Assembly: GCF_014892575.1 (NCBI RefSeq)
Contig: NZ_JADBGI010000001.1
Location: forward strand, 186,001 to 250,000
Reading direction: 5' to 3'
DNA length: 64,000 bases
From: Nocardiopsis coralli
GTDB lineage: Bacteria > Actinomycetota > Actinomycetes > Streptosporangiales > Streptosporangiaceae
Shown here: piece after piece, positions 35,429 to 44,600 of the stretch
How positions within the stretch are numbered: the first letter of the stretch is position 1
Layout of the letters: every line of letters starts with the position of its first letter
Made by a program: the position numbers and the translations under genes
The notes under the pieces: generated by a model
Database searches by the model: none
Told to the model about the DNA's origin: nothing
Seen by the model: only the letters and a program-made list of their open reading frames with translations

Positions 35429-36409
35429 GTGCTGACCGTGGTCGCCGGGGTCGTCGGCGCACTGGTGATTGGCGCCTGGGTCGTGGTCGCCTGGGGTTCG
35501 CGCCGCCGCCAGCCCTGGTTGTGGACACCCGTTGCGTTCTTGGTGGTGCTCCTGGTCGCGCTGGGTCTGCCGGGGTGGTCGTTCCTTCCGGCGGCGGTGT
35601 TGGCGGCCGGTTCCTTCGCGGAGTTGGTGATCGGTACGCGCGAGTCCCCCTCGGTGCGCACGAAGGACCCCGAGGCCCCGTTGAGCACGCAGCGTTGGGC
35701 CGCGGCGGTGGCCGCGCCGTTCCGGGTGGCGTTGGCCGAGCCCTGGGACGTGGTTGCGCGCCCGTCGTTGAGGCGCCGGTACCGGCGGGTGCTGGAGGAG
35801 CAGTGGGGTGTGACGGGCCTGGAGTCGTTGCGCGCGACGGTGGAGGGTCTGCACGAGGAGCTGCACCAGGGTCCGACGTTGGATCTGGTGGTGGATCTGC
35901 GTACGGGGACGGCGAAGTCGCGTCTTCCCCGTGAGCAGGGTGGTGCGGACACGGGTACGCACGTGTTGCTGAGTGATGAGCAGGTGCGCCGTCTGCGTTC
36001 GGTGGTGGGCGCGGGCGAGGGCCGCGAGACCGTGATCATCGGTGCGTACCAGTGGTGGAAGTCGGTGCACGTGATCCGGTTGGTGTGCGGTGGCGCGAGT
36101 CTGGATTGGTTGAGTCCGGCGGAGACGCAGACGATGTTGCGTCGGGTGGCGTCGGATCTGCAGCGACGTTATTCGTCGTGGACGCAGTTGGCGGCGGCGT
36201 TCCATGCGGGGTATCTGCTGTGGCCGAGCAAGGGGATGTTGGGCGAGTACTCGGGTGAGGACCGGATCTGGACGGCGTTGGGGTTGTTGACCGAGGATCC
36301 GTCGAGTCCGTGGAACTTGTTGCCGTGGGACATGCCGTTGGAGCGGGTGTTGCCGGAGCAAGGTGGCAAGGGTGCTTCGGCGGGTGATGAGGTGCGGGCC
36401 TCGGAGTGA
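35429..36409 (+). CDS. Membrane protein with DUF1266-like domain
   Basis: 326 residues from a GTG with GAGAGGAG upstream. Residues 1-25 and 30-65 are hydrophobic (VVAGVVGALVIGAWVVVAWG; LWTPVAFLVVLLVALGLPGW), giving two or three membrane segments. The cytosolic remainder resembles DUF1266: W-D-x-x-x-R-P near 105, then WWKSVHVIRLVCGGASLDWLSPAE, LQRRYSSWTQLAAAFHAGYLLWP and a final WNLLPWDMPLE. Function is unknown; DUF1266 proteins have been linked to SUKH-type immunity, which is only a family association. The 5' flank is AT-richer than average. Confidence 0.78.
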   Translation: MLTVVAGVVGALVIGAWVVVAWGSRRRQPWLWTPVAFLVVLLVALGLPGWSFLPAAVLAAGSFAELVIGTRESPSVRTKDPEAPLSTQRWAAAVAAPFRVALAEPWDVVARPSLRRRYRRVLEEQWGVTGLESLRATVEGLHEELHQGPTLDLVVDLRTGTAKSRLPREQGGADTGTHVLLSDEQVRRLRSVVGAGEGRETVIIGAYQWWKSVHVIRLVCGGASLDWLSPAETQTMLRRVASDLQRRYSSWTQLAAAFHAGYLLWPSKGMLGEYSGEDRIWTALGLLTEDPSSPWNLLPWDMPLERVLPEQGGKGASAGDEVRASE

Positions 36410-36432
36410 GGGCGGGCGTTGCCGCGCCCCGG

Positions 36433-36502
36433 GTGTCGCATCCGGGCCCGGCCGGGGTCGGGCGCGTGGTGCGCCGTTCCCGGGCCGGCCCCGATGCGAC
36501 AC
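36433..36502. terminator. Long bidirectional hairpin between converging genes
   Basis: A 9-bp outer stem GTGTCGCAT/ATGCGACAC encloses complementary GC-rich arms, between the DUF1266-like gene and pyk. Confidence 0.65.
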
Positions 36503-36535
36503 GTCCCTCCGCTGTGGTGCGGTCGGGCTCTGTTT

Positions 36536-37966
36536 CTAGGGGTTCAGGGCAACGGCGTCCCCGAGGCGGTGGACGCGCAGAGAGTTGGTGGAGCCGGTGG
36601 TTCCGGGCGGGCTCCCTGCGACGATGACGATCTTGTCGCCGCGGTTGTAGTCGGTGTGTTGCAGGAGTTCGTGTTCGACCTGGCGGACCATGTCGTCGGT
36701 GTTGTCGACCCAGGGGACGAGGTTGGTCTCGGTGCCCCAGGTGAGTGAGAGGCGTCCGCGGGTGAGGCCTTCGGTGGTGAAGGCCATGAGCGGGATGGGT
36801 GAGCGGTAGCGGGCGAGGCGTCGTGCGGTCTCGCCGGACATGGTGAAGGCGACGAGTGCGCGTGCGCCGACGGTCGCGCCGATCTCGGCGGCGGCGCGGG
36901 CGATGGCGCCGCCGGTGGTCTCGGGGACGCGGTTGAGCATGTGGGAGGCCCGGAGGGACTCCTGTTCGGCTGCTCCGACGATGCGGGCCATGGTTTCGAC
37001 GGTGTCGACGGGGTATTGGCCGATGCTGGTTTCGCCGGAGAGCATGACGGCGTCGGCGCCGTCGAGGACGGCGTTGGCGACGTCGGAGGCTTCGGCGCGG
37101 GTGGGTCGGGGCGCCGAGATCATGGATTCGAGCATCTGCGTGGCGACGATGACGGGTTTGGCCTTGTCGCGGCAGCGTTCGATGGCGCGTTTCTGCACCA
37201 TGGGGACGTTTTCGAGGGGGAGTTCGACGCCGAGGTCGCCGCGGGCGACCATGACGCCGTCGAAGACCTCGATGATGTCGTGGAGGCGTTCGACGGCCTG
37301 GGGTTTTTCGATCTTGGCGATGAGGGGGACGGTGACGCCCTCTTCGTCCATGATGCGGTGGCATTCTTCGGCGTCGGCGGGGCTGCGTACGAAGGAGAGG
37401 GCGACGATGTCGACGCCTTGGCGCAGGGCCCAGCGGAGGTCCGCTTCGTCCTTGTCGGTGAGGGCGGGGACGCTGACGGCGACTCCGGGGAGGTTGAGTC
37501 CCTTGTGGTTGGAGACGGGTCCGCCGAAGATGACGCGTGTGTGGACGTCTGTGCTGGTGGTTTTGGTGCATTCGAGGACGACGCGGCCGTCGTCGATGAG
37601 GACGCGGTCGCCGGGGCGGACGTCTCCGGGGAGTCCTTTGTAGGTGGTGGAGACGCGGTGTCGGTCGCCGGGGACGTCTTCGGTGGTGATGGTGAACTCG
37701 TCGCCCTCGTCGAGTTCGATGGGTCCGTCGGGGAAGGTGCCGACGCGGATCTTGGGGCCTTGGAGGTCGGCGAGGACGCCGACGGGGCGGCGTTCGGCCT
37801 CGGCGGCTGCGCGGAGGTTGGCGAGGCCGGCGAGGTGGTCGTCGTGGGTTCCGTGGCTGAGGTTGATGCGGGCGACGTCCAGTCCTGCTTGGACGAGCTG
37901 TCGGAGGGTGTCCGGGCTCGAGGTTGCGGGACCGAGGGTCGCGACGATTTTGGCTCGACGTGTCAC
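36536..37966 (-). CDS. pyk: Pyruvate kinase
   Basis: Converts phosphoenolpyruvate and ADP to pyruvate and ATP, the last step of glycolysis. 476 residues from the GTG at 37966 (MTRRAKIVATLGPATSS). It contains INLSHGTHDDH, the catalytic Lys in LIAKIEKPQAVERL, the metal-binding MVARGDLGVELP, and ATQMLESMI. The C-terminal allosteric domain ends in IVAGSPPGTTGSTNSLRVHRLG. An in-frame GTG three codons earlier is an alternative. A TAGAGT lies only ~7 nt before the GTG at 37966, so a leaderless transcript is conceivable. No Shine-Dalgarno is evident. Confidence 0.96.
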   Translation of the reverse strand: MTRRAKIVATLGPATSSPDTLRQLVQAGLDVARINLSHGTHDDHLAGLANLRAAAEAERRPVGVLADLQGPKIRVGTFPDGPIELDEGDEFTITTEDVPGDRHRVSTTYKGLPGDVRPGDRVLIDDGRVVLECTKTTSTDVHTRVIFGGPVSNHKGLNLPGVAVSVPALTDKDEADLRWALRQGVDIVALSFVRSPADAEECHRIMDEEGVTVPLIAKIEKPQAVERLHDIIEVFDGVMVARGDLGVELPLENVPMVQKRAIERCRDKAKPVIVATQMLESMISAPRPTRAEASDVANAVLDGADAVMLSGETSIGQYPVDTVETMARIVGAAEQESLRASHMLNRVPETTGGAIARAAAEIGATVGARALVAFTMSGETARRLARYRSPIPLMAFTTEGLTRGRLSLTWGTETNLVPWVDNTDDMVRQVEHELLQHTDYNRGDKIVIVAGSPPGTTGSTNSLRVHRLGDAVALNP

Positions 37967-38055
37967 ATGTAACACTCTAGAGCGTTCTGTGGGTGGAGTG
38001 GTCTAAACCAGGTTGCGATGGGATGTCCTCTCGTCTGCGAGAAGACGTCTCGGGG

Positions 38056-38073
38056 GTGTGCACGAATGCACAC
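38056..38073. repeat. Inverted repeat GTGTGCA-4-TGCACAC
   Basis: A perfect 7-bp inverted repeat about 90 bp upstream of pyk. It resembles the repeats at 60951 and 61229. It could be a pyk operator or a member of a dispersed repeat family. Confidence 0.5.
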
Positions 38074-38195
38074 ATGGGATGTTTGCCCACGTGTGCGGGG
38101 CTTCGCGGTTCTGTGGTGTGGGTGCCCGTTCCGCCGGTCCGGTATGTGAAGTGTTGGCGTTCTCACCCGGCGGGTGGTGCGGAACGGGCGGTGGT

Positions 38196-39107
38196 TCAGT
38201 CGGTGGGGTCTTCGCGGCGGGGCCGGGGCAGGTCGACCTGGATGCGGCCGTAGGCGCGGAGGATGCGCAGGCGTTGGATGGTGCGCATGCCTTCGCGTTC
38301 GATGGTGGCGGCGGTGTCCCAGTGGTCCCAGCAGGCGTCCCATCCGCCGTCGGGTCGCTGGTCGTGTTCGAAGGCTTCGAGGTTGCGTTCGATCTCGGAG
38401 TCGGTGAAGAGCGGCCGGGCGATGTGGTCGGGGTGGCAGGCCAGGTCCAGGGGTGTGTGGACGTGGCCGGTGGCGCTCGGGTGGACGTCGATGACGGCGC
38501 GGATCTTGGTGGAGAGCCGGCCGAGGGCTTCCATGGCGCGTTGCCGGTCGGGGACGTACTGGAGGAAGCTGCAGATGCCGATGGCCTCGTGGGGGTCGGT
38601 CCATTTGAGGCCGTCGATCTTCTTCCAGCAGTAGGCGGTGGCGGTGTCGCGCCAGGGGTGGGTGACGCGGTGTTTGTGGAGGAGGCCGGTGATCATGGCG
38701 GTGGTGTCGAGCCGGCTGGTGAAGTCGTCGGTGTGTTGGTACCAGGGTGCGGCTTCGGTGTGGCGGACGCCGGGCAGGACGGCGGGGAGTCCGCCGTCGG
38801 CGTTGGCGTTGGCGTTGAGGTAGCGGCAGACGCCTGCGGCGAGGGGTTGGGAGAGCGGGCCGAGTTCGTCGAGCAGGCGTAGGGCGAGTTCGACGGAGAC
38901 GGGTTGGCTGGCGTGGCCGCGCAGGTCCGGGTCGAGTCCGTTGCCGTATCCGCCGTCGATGTTGCGGTAGGCGGCGAGTGCGGATCGCACGTGTTCGGCG
39001 GATCCGGCCTGGAAGAGGAAGTCGAATCGGTGTCGGTCGAGCAGCCGCGCGTTGCGCATGGTGAAGTGCTCCGCGGCGCGGAAGGAGTCCCAGGTCACAA
39101 CGGTCAT
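38196..39107 (-). CDS. Alpha/alpha-toroid (terpenoid cyclase/prenyltransferase-fold) protein
   Basis: 303 residues starting at the ATG at 39107 (MTVVTWDSFRAAEHFTMRN). It contains QW-like and GG-x-x-N repeats typical of the (alpha/alpha)6 toroid fold: YRNIDGGYGNGLDPDLRG, LNANANADGGLPAVLPG and HDQRPDGGWDACWDHWD. No DxDD or CAAX-transferase zinc motif is evident, so it is unlikely to be a squalene-hopene cyclase. The fold is shared by many hypothetical actinomycete proteins; substrate and role are unknown. The ATG lies within an open frame that extends 18 codons further. Confidence 0.75.
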   Translation of the reverse strand: MTVVTWDSFRAAEHFTMRNARLLDRHRFDFLFQAGSAEHVRSALAAYRNIDGGYGNGLDPDLRGHASQPVSVELALRLLDELGPLSQPLAAGVCRYLNANANADGGLPAVLPGVRHTEAAPWYQHTDDFTSRLDTTAMITGLLHKHRVTHPWRDTATAYCWKKIDGLKWTDPHEAIGICSFLQYVPDRQRAMEALGRLSTKIRAVIDVHPSATGHVHTPLDLACHPDHIARPLFTDSEIERNLEAFEHDQRPDGGWDACWDHWDTAATIEREGMRTIQRLRILRAYGRIQVDLPRPRREDPTD

Positions 39108-39170
39108 GGTCCGACGGTACGTGTGGGTGCGGCGGGGGTGAACGGCTCGCCGGGAATCCATGCGCGGTTT

Positions 39171-39581
39171 TTACGCGCGTGGTTCGTGGTCGTCGGCGGT
39201 GTGGGGTGTGGGTGGGGGTCTGTGGCGGCGGCGCAGGTGGATGAGGATGAGGCCGATCCAGGAGATGGCGACGCTGGTGCTGACCATGAGTTCGAAGACG
39301 ATCATCTGCCCTTCGGGGTAGACGATGCCGCCGAGGTAGTTGTCGATGAAGCCGGTGTCGCCGAAGCCTTGTTGTCCGGCGTTGAGGCGGGCCCAGTCCT
39401 CGACGTGGGTGAGGGGGCAGACCCAGCCGATGGCGGCGATGCCGAGGGCGTAGCCGGCGATGGGGAGGTGGAGCCAGAGGGTGCGTGGCCAGCGCCAGGC
39501 GAGGAATCCGCCGAACGTCACGTAGACGAGGAAGGCGAAGTGGAGGAGCATGGCTCCTTCGCCGATCACCCGATAGGCCAT
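39171..39581 (-). CDS. DUF2784 membrane protein A
   Basis: 136 residues with four hydrophobic segments: LHFAFLVYVTFGGFLAW, LHLPIAGYALGIAAIGW, IVYPEGQMIVFELMVST and VAISWIGLILIHL. The family-typical CPLTHVEDWARLNAGQQG lies between helices 2 and 3. Function is unknown. It is one of two adjacent paralogues on the same strand. A hairpin terminator separates it from the upstream copy, so it likely has its own promoter in the short gap. Confidence 0.85.
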   Translation of the reverse strand: MAYRVIGEGAMLLHFAFLVYVTFGGFLAWRWPRTLWLHLPIAGYALGIAAIGWVCPLTHVEDWARLNAGQQGFGDTGFIDNYLGGIVYPEGQMIVFELMVSTSVAISWIGLILIHLRRRHRPPPTPHTADDHEPRA

Positions 39582-39598
39582 GTTTTCAGCTTAGACGG

Positions 39599-39634
39599 GT
39601 ATCGGGGCCGCCCCAAGGGGGTCGGCCCCGATAC
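39599..39634 (-). terminator. Terminator between the two DUF2784 genes
   Basis: A perfect 12-bp stem GTATCGGGGCCG with a 12-nt loop, 10 bp past the stop of the upstream copy. Confidence 0.8.
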
Positions 39635-39644
39635 GTGTGTGGGT

Positions 39645-40040
39645 TCAGGGACGGTCAGCGGGCCGGCGTTCAGGGGTGTGTCTGCGGCGCAGCCACACCT
39701 GGGCGAACAGGCCGGCCCAGGAGACGGCGACACTCACACCGGCGAGGACTTTTGCGGTGAGCGCGTGCTCCTGGGGGTAGATCACGCCGGTGAGGTAGTG
39801 GTCGATGAAGCCCACGTCTCCCGTGCCGCTCTGGCCGGCGTTGACGCGTCCCCAGTTCTCGACGTGGGTGAGGGGGCACTCCCACCCGACGGTGTTGATG
39901 CTCAGGGCGTAGCCGGCGACGGGTAGGTGAATCCAGAAGGTGCGCGGCCACCGCCAGGTGACGAAACCGCCCAGGACCACGTAGACGACGTAGGCGAAGT
40001 GAAGGATCATCGCTGTTTCGCCGACCAACTGGTAGAACAT
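39645..40040 (-). CDS. DUF2784 membrane protein B
   Basis: 131 residues from the ATG at 40040 (MFYQLVGETAMILHFAYVVY). It has the same four-helix layout as its neighbour, with CPLTHVENWGRVNAGQSG conserved between helices 2 and 3 and TWRWPRTFWIHLPVAGYAL matching WRWPRTLWLHLPIAGYAL. The identity is high enough to be a tandem duplicate. It ends in a short basic tail. Function is unknown. Confidence 0.85.
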   Translation of the reverse strand: MFYQLVGETAMILHFAYVVYVVLGGFVTWRWPRTFWIHLPVAGYALSINTVGWECPLTHVENWGRVNAGQSGTGDVGFIDHYLTGVIYPQEHALTAKVLAGVSVAVSWAGLFAQVWLRRRHTPERRPADRP

Positions 40041-40127
40041 CGTCCGGTTCCCTCGGTGGGAAGGGCCGTGAACTACTACTATCCCAGCCCTGACCTGCCC
40101 GGACAAGGATCCAGGGTGTGTGGACGT

Positions 40128-40172
40128 ACCGCAGCGCCGGGCGCGGGGTGCCCCTGCGCCCGGCGCTGCGGT
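40128..40172 (-). terminator. Terminator of gltD
   Basis: A perfect 17-bp stem (ACCGCAGCGCCGGGCGC) with an 11-nt loop, 13 bp after the gltD stop. Confidence 0.85.
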
Positions 40173-40185
40173 GCAGCGTGACCCG

Positions 40186-41640
40186 TCAGACGAGCGGGCG
40201 CTCGGTGGGCGGGATGGCGACGGGCAGGTGGGTGTGCTCGTTGAGGTGGCGGTCGACGCCGGCGGCTGCGGAGCGGCCTTCGGCGATGGCCCAGACGATG
40301 AGGGACTGGCCGCGGCCCATGTCGCCGGCGCAGTAGACGCCGTCGACGGTGGTGCGGTAGTCGGAGTCGCGGACGACGTTGCCGCGGCCGTCGAGTTCGA
40401 CGCCGAGGTCCTCGATGAGTCCGGCCTTCTCGGGGCCGACGAAGCCCATGGCGAGGGTGACGAGTTCGGCGGGGATCTCGCGTTCGGTGCCCTCGACGGG
40501 TTCGAAGCCCTTGTCGGTGCGCTTGACCTCGACGAGTTGGATGGCGCGGACGTTGCCGTCGTCGTCGCCGAGGAATTCGACGGTGTTGACGGAGTAGACG
40601 CGCTTGCCGCCTTCTTCGTGGGCGCTGGTGACCTTGTAGAGGTTGGGCATGGTGGGCCAGGGCTGGCTGTCGGGCCGCGTGGTGGGCGGCTTGGGCATGA
40701 TCTCCAGCTGGGTGACCGATGCGGCGCCCTGGCGGTGGGCGGTGCCGACGCAGTCGGCGCCGGTGTCGCCGCCGCCGATGACGACGACGTGCTTGCCCTG
40801 TGCGGTGATGGGCGGGGTGTCGAGGTCGCCTTCCTGGACCTTGTTGGCCCAGGGGAGGTACTCCATGGCCTGGTGGATGCCGCCGAGTTCGCGTCCCTCG
40901 GCGGGGAGGTTGCGGGCTGCGGTGGCTCCGCCGGTGAGGACGACGGCGTCGTGGTCGGCCTTGAGCTGGTCGGCGGTGATGTCGACGCCGACGTTGACGC
41001 CGGTGCGGAAGGTGGTGCCTTCTGCGCTCATCTGGGCGAGGCGCCGGTCGATGTGGCGCTTCTCCATCTTGAACTCGGGGATGCCGTAGCGCAGGAGTCC
41101 GCCGATGCGGTCGGCGCGTTCGTAGACGGTGACGTCGTGGCCGGCGCGGGTGAGTTGCTGTGCGGCGGCCAGGCCGGCGGGGCCGGAGCCGATGACGGCG
41201 ACGGTCTTGCCGGTGCGCTGGGTGGGGGGCAGGGGCTTGACCCAGCCTTCTTCCCAGGCGCGGTCGATGATGGAGACCTCGACGTTCTTGATGGTGACGG
41301 CGGGCTGGTTGATGCCGAGCACGCAGGCGGATTCGCAGGGTGCGGGGCAGAGCCGGCCGGTGAATTCGGGGAAGTTGTTGGTGGCGTGGAGGCGTTCGAT
41401 GGCCTCGGACCAGTCGTGGGTGTGGACGAGGTGGTTCCACTCGGGGATGAGGTTCCCGAGGGGGCAGCCGTTGTGGCAGAAGGGGATGCCGCAGTCCATG
41501 CAGCGGGAGGCCTGCTTGGTGACGGTGCCTCGGTCGAAGTCCTCCTGGACCTCCCGCCAGTCCTGGATGCGCACGTCCACGGGGCGGTTCTGGGGCAGTT
41601 CGCGGTCGGTGATCTTCAGGAAGCCCTTGGGGTCACCCAT
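40186..41640 (-). CDS. gltD: Glutamate synthase (NADPH) small subunit
   Basis: Supplies electrons from NADPH through FAD to GltB. 484 residues. The N-terminal Cys clusters CMDCGIPFCHNGCPLGN (near residue 47) and CPAPCESACVLG (near 104) bind two 4Fe-4S centres. The FAD site is VAVIGSGPAGLAAAQQL and the NADPH site VVVIGGGDTGADCVG. The closing segment VDGVYCAGDMGRGQSLIVWAIAEGRSAA is typical. The ATG is preceded by AAAGGAGGAG, and the gene starts 31 bp after gltB, so the two are one operon. Confidence 0.96.
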   Translation of the reverse strand: MGDPKGFLKITDRELPQNRPVDVRIQDWREVQEDFDRGTVTKQASRCMDCGIPFCHNGCPLGNLIPEWNHLVHTHDWSEAIERLHATNNFPEFTGRLCPAPCESACVLGINQPAVTIKNVEVSIIDRAWEEGWVKPLPPTQRTGKTVAVIGSGPAGLAAAQQLTRAGHDVTVYERADRIGGLLRYGIPEFKMEKRHIDRRLAQMSAEGTTFRTGVNVGVDITADQLKADHDAVVLTGGATAARNLPAEGRELGGIHQAMEYLPWANKVQEGDLDTPPITAQGKHVVVIGGGDTGADCVGTAHRQGAASVTQLEIMPKPPTTRPDSQPWPTMPNLYKVTSAHEEGGKRVYSVNTVEFLGDDDGNVRAIQLVEVKRTDKGFEPVEGTEREIPAELVTLAMGFVGPEKAGLIEDLGVELDGRGNVVRDSDYRTTVDGVYCAGDMGRGQSLIVWAIAEGRSAAAGVDRHLNEHTHLPVAIPPTERPLV

Positions 41641-41671
41641 GGTGCTCCTCCTTTCGTGGTTCGTGGACGCT

Positions 41672-44600
41672 CTAGGACTGCGCGGAGGCCATGACGGCCT
41701 CGTCGACGTCGCGTCCTTCGCGTTCGGCCTCGGCCTGGGCGGTCAGGACCCGCTTGTAGTCGCGGGGCATGACCTTGCCGATGCGGGCCAGGCCGGCCTC
41801 GCCTGCGTCGAGGAGGCGCTGGGCGACGGTGGATCCGGTTTCGTCGCGGTGGCGGGTGAGGGTGGTGGTGAGGAAGTCGCGGTCCTCGTCGGTGAGTTCT
41901 TCGATCTCGACCATTTCGCCGTTGACGCGTTCGGGGTCGAGGTCGAGGACGTAGGCGATGCCTCCGGACATGCCGGCGGCGAAGTTGCGGCCGGTGCGTC
42001 CGAGGACGACGGCGCGTCCGCCGGTCATGTATTCGCAGCCGTGGTCGCCGATGCCTTCGACGACGGCGGTGGCTCCGGAGTTGCGGACGCAGAAGCGTTC
42101 GCCGACGATCCCGCGGAGGTGGATCTGGCCGGAGGTGGCGCCGTAGCCGATGACGTTGCCGGCGATGATGTGTTCTTCGGCGGCGAGGGTGGAGGTGTCG
42201 GCGGGGCGGACGGTGATGCGGCCGCCGGAGAGGCCCTTGCCGACGTAGTCGTTGGCGTCGCCGGACAGGCGCATGGTGACGCCCTTGGGCACGAACGCGC
42301 CGAAGGACTGGCCCGCGGATCCGGTGAAGCTGATGTCGATGGTGTCGTCGGGCAGGCCGTGGGCGCCGTGGCGCTTGGTGACCTCGTGTCCGAGCATGGT
42401 GCCGACGGTGCGGTTGACGTTGCGGACGGGCAGTTCGAGCTTGACGGGCCGTCCGAAGTCGATGGCGCCTTCGGCGAGCTGGATGAGGGTGTTGTCGAGG
42501 GCCTTCTCGAGTCCGTGGTCCTGGCCGCGGACCTGGCGGCGGTGGTCGCCGTCCCAGGGTTGGACGGCGGCGAGCACGGGTTCGAGGTCCAGGCCCTGGG
42601 CCTTCCAGTGGTCGACGGCGTCGGCGGTCTCGAGGTTCTCGACGGCGCCGATGGCTTCGTCGAGGCTGCGGTAGCCGAGCTCGGCGAGGTACTCGCGGAC
42701 CTCCTGTGCGATGAACTCGAAGAAGTTCACGACGTGGTCGGCCTGGCCGGAGTAGCGCTCGCGCAGGGTCGGGTTCTGGGTGGCGACGCCGACGGGGCAG
42801 GTGTCGAGGTGGCAGACGCGCATCATGACGCAGCCGGAGACGATGAGGGGTGCGGTCGCGAAGCCGTATTCCTCGGCACCGAGGAGGGCGGCGATGACGA
42901 CGTCGCGGCCGGTCTTCATCTGGCCGTCGGTCTGGACGACGATGCGGTCGCGCAGGCCGTTGAGCAGGAGGGTCTGCTGGGTCTCGGCGAGGCCGATCTC
43001 CCAGGGGGTTCCTGCGTGCTTGAGGGAGGTGAGCGGCGAGGCGCCGGTGCCTCCGTCGTGGCCGGAGACGAGGACGACGTCGGCGTGGGCCTTGGAGACG
43101 CCCGCGGCGACGGTGCCGACGCCCGCTTCGGAGACCAGCTTGACGTGGACCCGTGCTGAGGGGTTCGCGTTCTTGAGGTCGTGGATGAGCTGGGCGAGGT
43201 CCTCGATGGAGTAGATGTCGTGGTGGGGCGGCGGGGAGATGAGCCCGACGCCGGGTGTGGAGTGCCGGGTGTCGGCGACCCACGGGTAGACCTTGTGGCC
43301 GGGGAGCTGGCCGCCTTCGCCGGGCTTGGCGCCCTGGGCCATCTTGATCTGGATGTCGTCGGCGTTGCTGAGGTAGTGGGAGGTGACGCCGAAGCGGCCG
43401 GAGGCGACCTGCTTGATGGCGCTGCGGCGGAGGTCGCCGTTGGCGTCGGGTGTGAAGCGGTCGGGGTCCTCGCCGCCTTCGCCGGTGTTGGACTTGCCGC
43501 CGAGGCGGTTCATGGCGATGGCGAGGGTCTCGTGTGCTTCGGCGGAGATGGAGCCGTAGGACATGGCGCCGGTGGAGAAGCGCTTGACGATCTCCGAGAC
43601 GGGCTCGACCTCGTCGATGGGCACGGCCGGTCGGGTTCCGTCCTTGAAGCGCAGGAGCCCGCGGAGGGTCATGAGCTTCTCGGCCTGGTCGTCGACCTTG
43701 TTGGTGTACTCCTTGAAGATCTCGTAGGAGCGGGTCTTCGTGGAGTGCTGGAGCTTGAAGACGGTCTCGGGGTTGAAGAGGTGGGGTTCGCCCTCGCGGC
43801 GCCACTGGTACTCGCCGCCGACCTCGAGGCGGCGGTGTGCGCCGGCGTTGACGGCGTGGGCGCGGCGGTGGCGGATGGCGACCTCTTCGGCGAGGACGTC
43901 GAAGCCGACGCCGCCGAGGCGGGAGGTGGTGCCGGTGAAGCAGCGGTCGATGACCTCGGGGCCGAGCCCGATGGCTTCGAAGATCTGCGCGCCGGTGTAG
44001 GAGCCGACGGTGGAGACGCCGATCTTGGACATGACCTTGAGGACACCCTTGGCGTAGGCCTTGAGGGTGTTGCGGACGGCCTGGTCGGCTTCGACGCCGC
44101 CGAGCTGGCCGCTCTCGACCATGCCGCGGACGGTCTCCAGGGCGAGGTAGGGGTTGACGGCGGAGGCGCCGTAGCCCAGGAGGAGCGCGACGTGGTGGCA
44201 TTCGCGCACGTCGGCGGCTTCGATGAGGAGTCCGACCTCGGTGCGGGTCTTCTCACGCACGAGGTGGTGGTGGACGGACCCGGTGAGCAGCAGCGACGGG
44301 ATGGGGGCGCGGTCGGGGCCGGCGCCGCGGTCGCTGAGCACGAGGATGCGGGCGCCGTCGGTGATGGCGCGGTCGGCTTCGGCGCTGATCTCGTCGAGTC
44401 GTTCGGCGAGGGCGCGGCCGCCTCCGTCGACGGGGTAGGTGCCGTCGACGGTGTGGGTGCGCAGCGCGGGGTTGCCGTGTCCGGCGGCGACGATGGCGGC
44501 GAGTTCGGCCTGGTCGACGACGGGTGTGGGCAGGGAGAGGCGCTGGGTGTCGCCCGGGTCGGCGGAGAGGAGGTTGCCTTCGGCGCCGAGGAGGGTGCCG

